From the NCBI GenBank assembly GCA_964617065.1, contig CAZTVM010000115.1, positions 1 through 5,145 on the forward strand: 5,145 nucleotides of DNA. The letters run 5' to 3'. The position numbers were made by a program, and so were the translations under genes. Shown one piece after another: positions 4,671-5,145 of this stretch (position 1 is the first letter of the stretch; each line of letters starts with the position of its first letter). The DNA comes from JAVBNU01 sp964617065. GTDB lineage: Bacteria > Cyanobacteriota > Vampirovibrionia > Gastranaerophilales > Gastranaerophilaceae. The notes under the pieces were generated by a model that saw only the letters and a program-made list of their open reading frames with translations, was not told where the DNA came from and ran no database searches.

Positions 4671-5145
4671 ACTCGAAAAAAATAAAATTTTTTATGGTAA
4701 ATCCTACGTACTGGGTGCCGATGAGGAAGCGAAGAAAACTGAGGAAGCTAAAGATGTAGCTTTGTCTATAATTCAAGCAGCTAAGTATGAAGCCGAAAAA
4801 TTATTGCAAGAGGCTCGAGTTCAGACGCAAGAGATTATAGAAAAAGCTAAAACTGAAGCGCAAACTCATGTCGACTCAATCCGTCAATCGGCTCATGCAG
4901 AAGGGCTAACAATCGGTCATGATGAAGGTTATCAAAAAATTGTTGACGAATTAAAAGAAAAAATCACGAGTGTTGACCATTTTACAAAAGTTGATTTTGA
5001 CCTAAAAAAGAAAATTATTAAGTCCGCACACAAGGATATCGTCGGACTTATTGAACTTATCGCAAAAAAAGTTTTATCTAATGCCATTGTATTGAACAAA
5101 AATGTACTAGAAGCTATCACTACAGAAGCTATAAATTATTTGCCT
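4663..5145 (+). CDS. fliH: Flagellar export apparatus protein FliH (3' end truncated by window)
   Basis: FliH is the peripheral-stalk-like partner that binds and restrains the export ATPase FliI and tethers it to the C ring. The window shows 161 residues with no stop; full members are usually about 200-270. After a short N-terminus with F-Y-G-K-S-Y-V-L-G (10-18) comes a long charged, Ala/Glu/Lys-rich helix (about 20-80) with repeats such as A-K-Y-E-A-E-K-L-L and I-I-E-K-A-K-T-E-A, like ATP synthase b-type stalks. It then has G-x3-G-x3-G at 81, 85 and 89, the glycine repeat characteristic of FliH. The start of the globular C-terminal domain (from about 105) includes I-V-G-L-I-E-L-I-A-K-K-V. 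Identity rests on this architecture and on its place after fliG, where fliH normally stands. The start is TTG, overlapping fliG by 8 nt. fliI would be expected next. Confidence 0.9.
   Translation, partial: MSKLEKNKIFYGKSYVLGADEEAKKTEEAKDVALSIIQAAKYEAEKLLQEARVQTQEIIEKAKTEAQTHVDSIRQSAHAEGLTIGHDEGYQKIVDELKEKITSVDHFTKVDFDLKKKIIKSAHKDIVGLIELIAKKVLSNAIVLNKNVLEAITTEAINYLP

Noticed and set aside
4932..5120. 62-codon leftward frame
   Set aside because: It is antisense to fliH and has no supporting signals.

Overview
This is an AT-rich bacterial window with two divergent blocks. On the left, reading leftwards, are a small protein of unknown function and a class I fumarate hydratase that runs off the window edge. 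On the right, reading rightwards, is the head of a flagellar basal-body operon, fliF-fliG-fliH, with fliH cut by the right edge. The host is a flagellated bacterium. The N-terminal V-N-F-G-M-K patch of the small protein resembles the F-G motifs that I recall near the N-termini of many proteins in gut Melainabacteria/Vampirovibrionia (Gastranaerophilales). Together with the low GC and flagellar genes this makes that group my best guess, but it is an inference from memory and not shown by the sequence.

Layout. 1-1295 (-): fumarase, both catalytic domains in one chain, C-terminus missing. 1296-1338: a short gap with no good ribosome binding site. 1339-1746 (-): 135-codon orphan gene, behind a near-consensus housekeeping promoter at 1777-1805; it probably heads a transcript that continues into the fumarase gene. 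1747-2081: the divergent intergenic region. It contains that promoter, a leftward rho-independent terminator (1831-1855) with no annotated gene feeding it, several inverted repeats, a possible leftward small RNA (about 1832-1955), and a good housekeeping-type promoter for the flagellar operon (2016-2044). 2082-3644 (+): fliF; 3648-4670 (+): fliG; 4663-5145 (+): fliH, partial.

How the genes work together. FliF forms the MS ring in the inner membrane. FliG is the rotor/switch protein mounted on its cytoplasmic face. FliH is the peripheral stalk and regulator of the export ATPase FliI, whose gene would be expected just beyond the right edge. The three genes are tightly coupled (3-nt gap, then 8-nt overlap). 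Fumarase interconverts fumarate and L-malate in central metabolism and has no evident functional link with the flagellum.

The coding part is largely conventional. The parts that deserve a second look are the orphan terminator with its possible small RNA, the orphan NFGMK protein upstream of fumarase, the Asn substitution in FliG's EHPQ motif, and the repeats upstream of the fliF promoter. I found no convincing evidence of a wholly new system, mobile element, CRISPR array, tRNA or rRNA.
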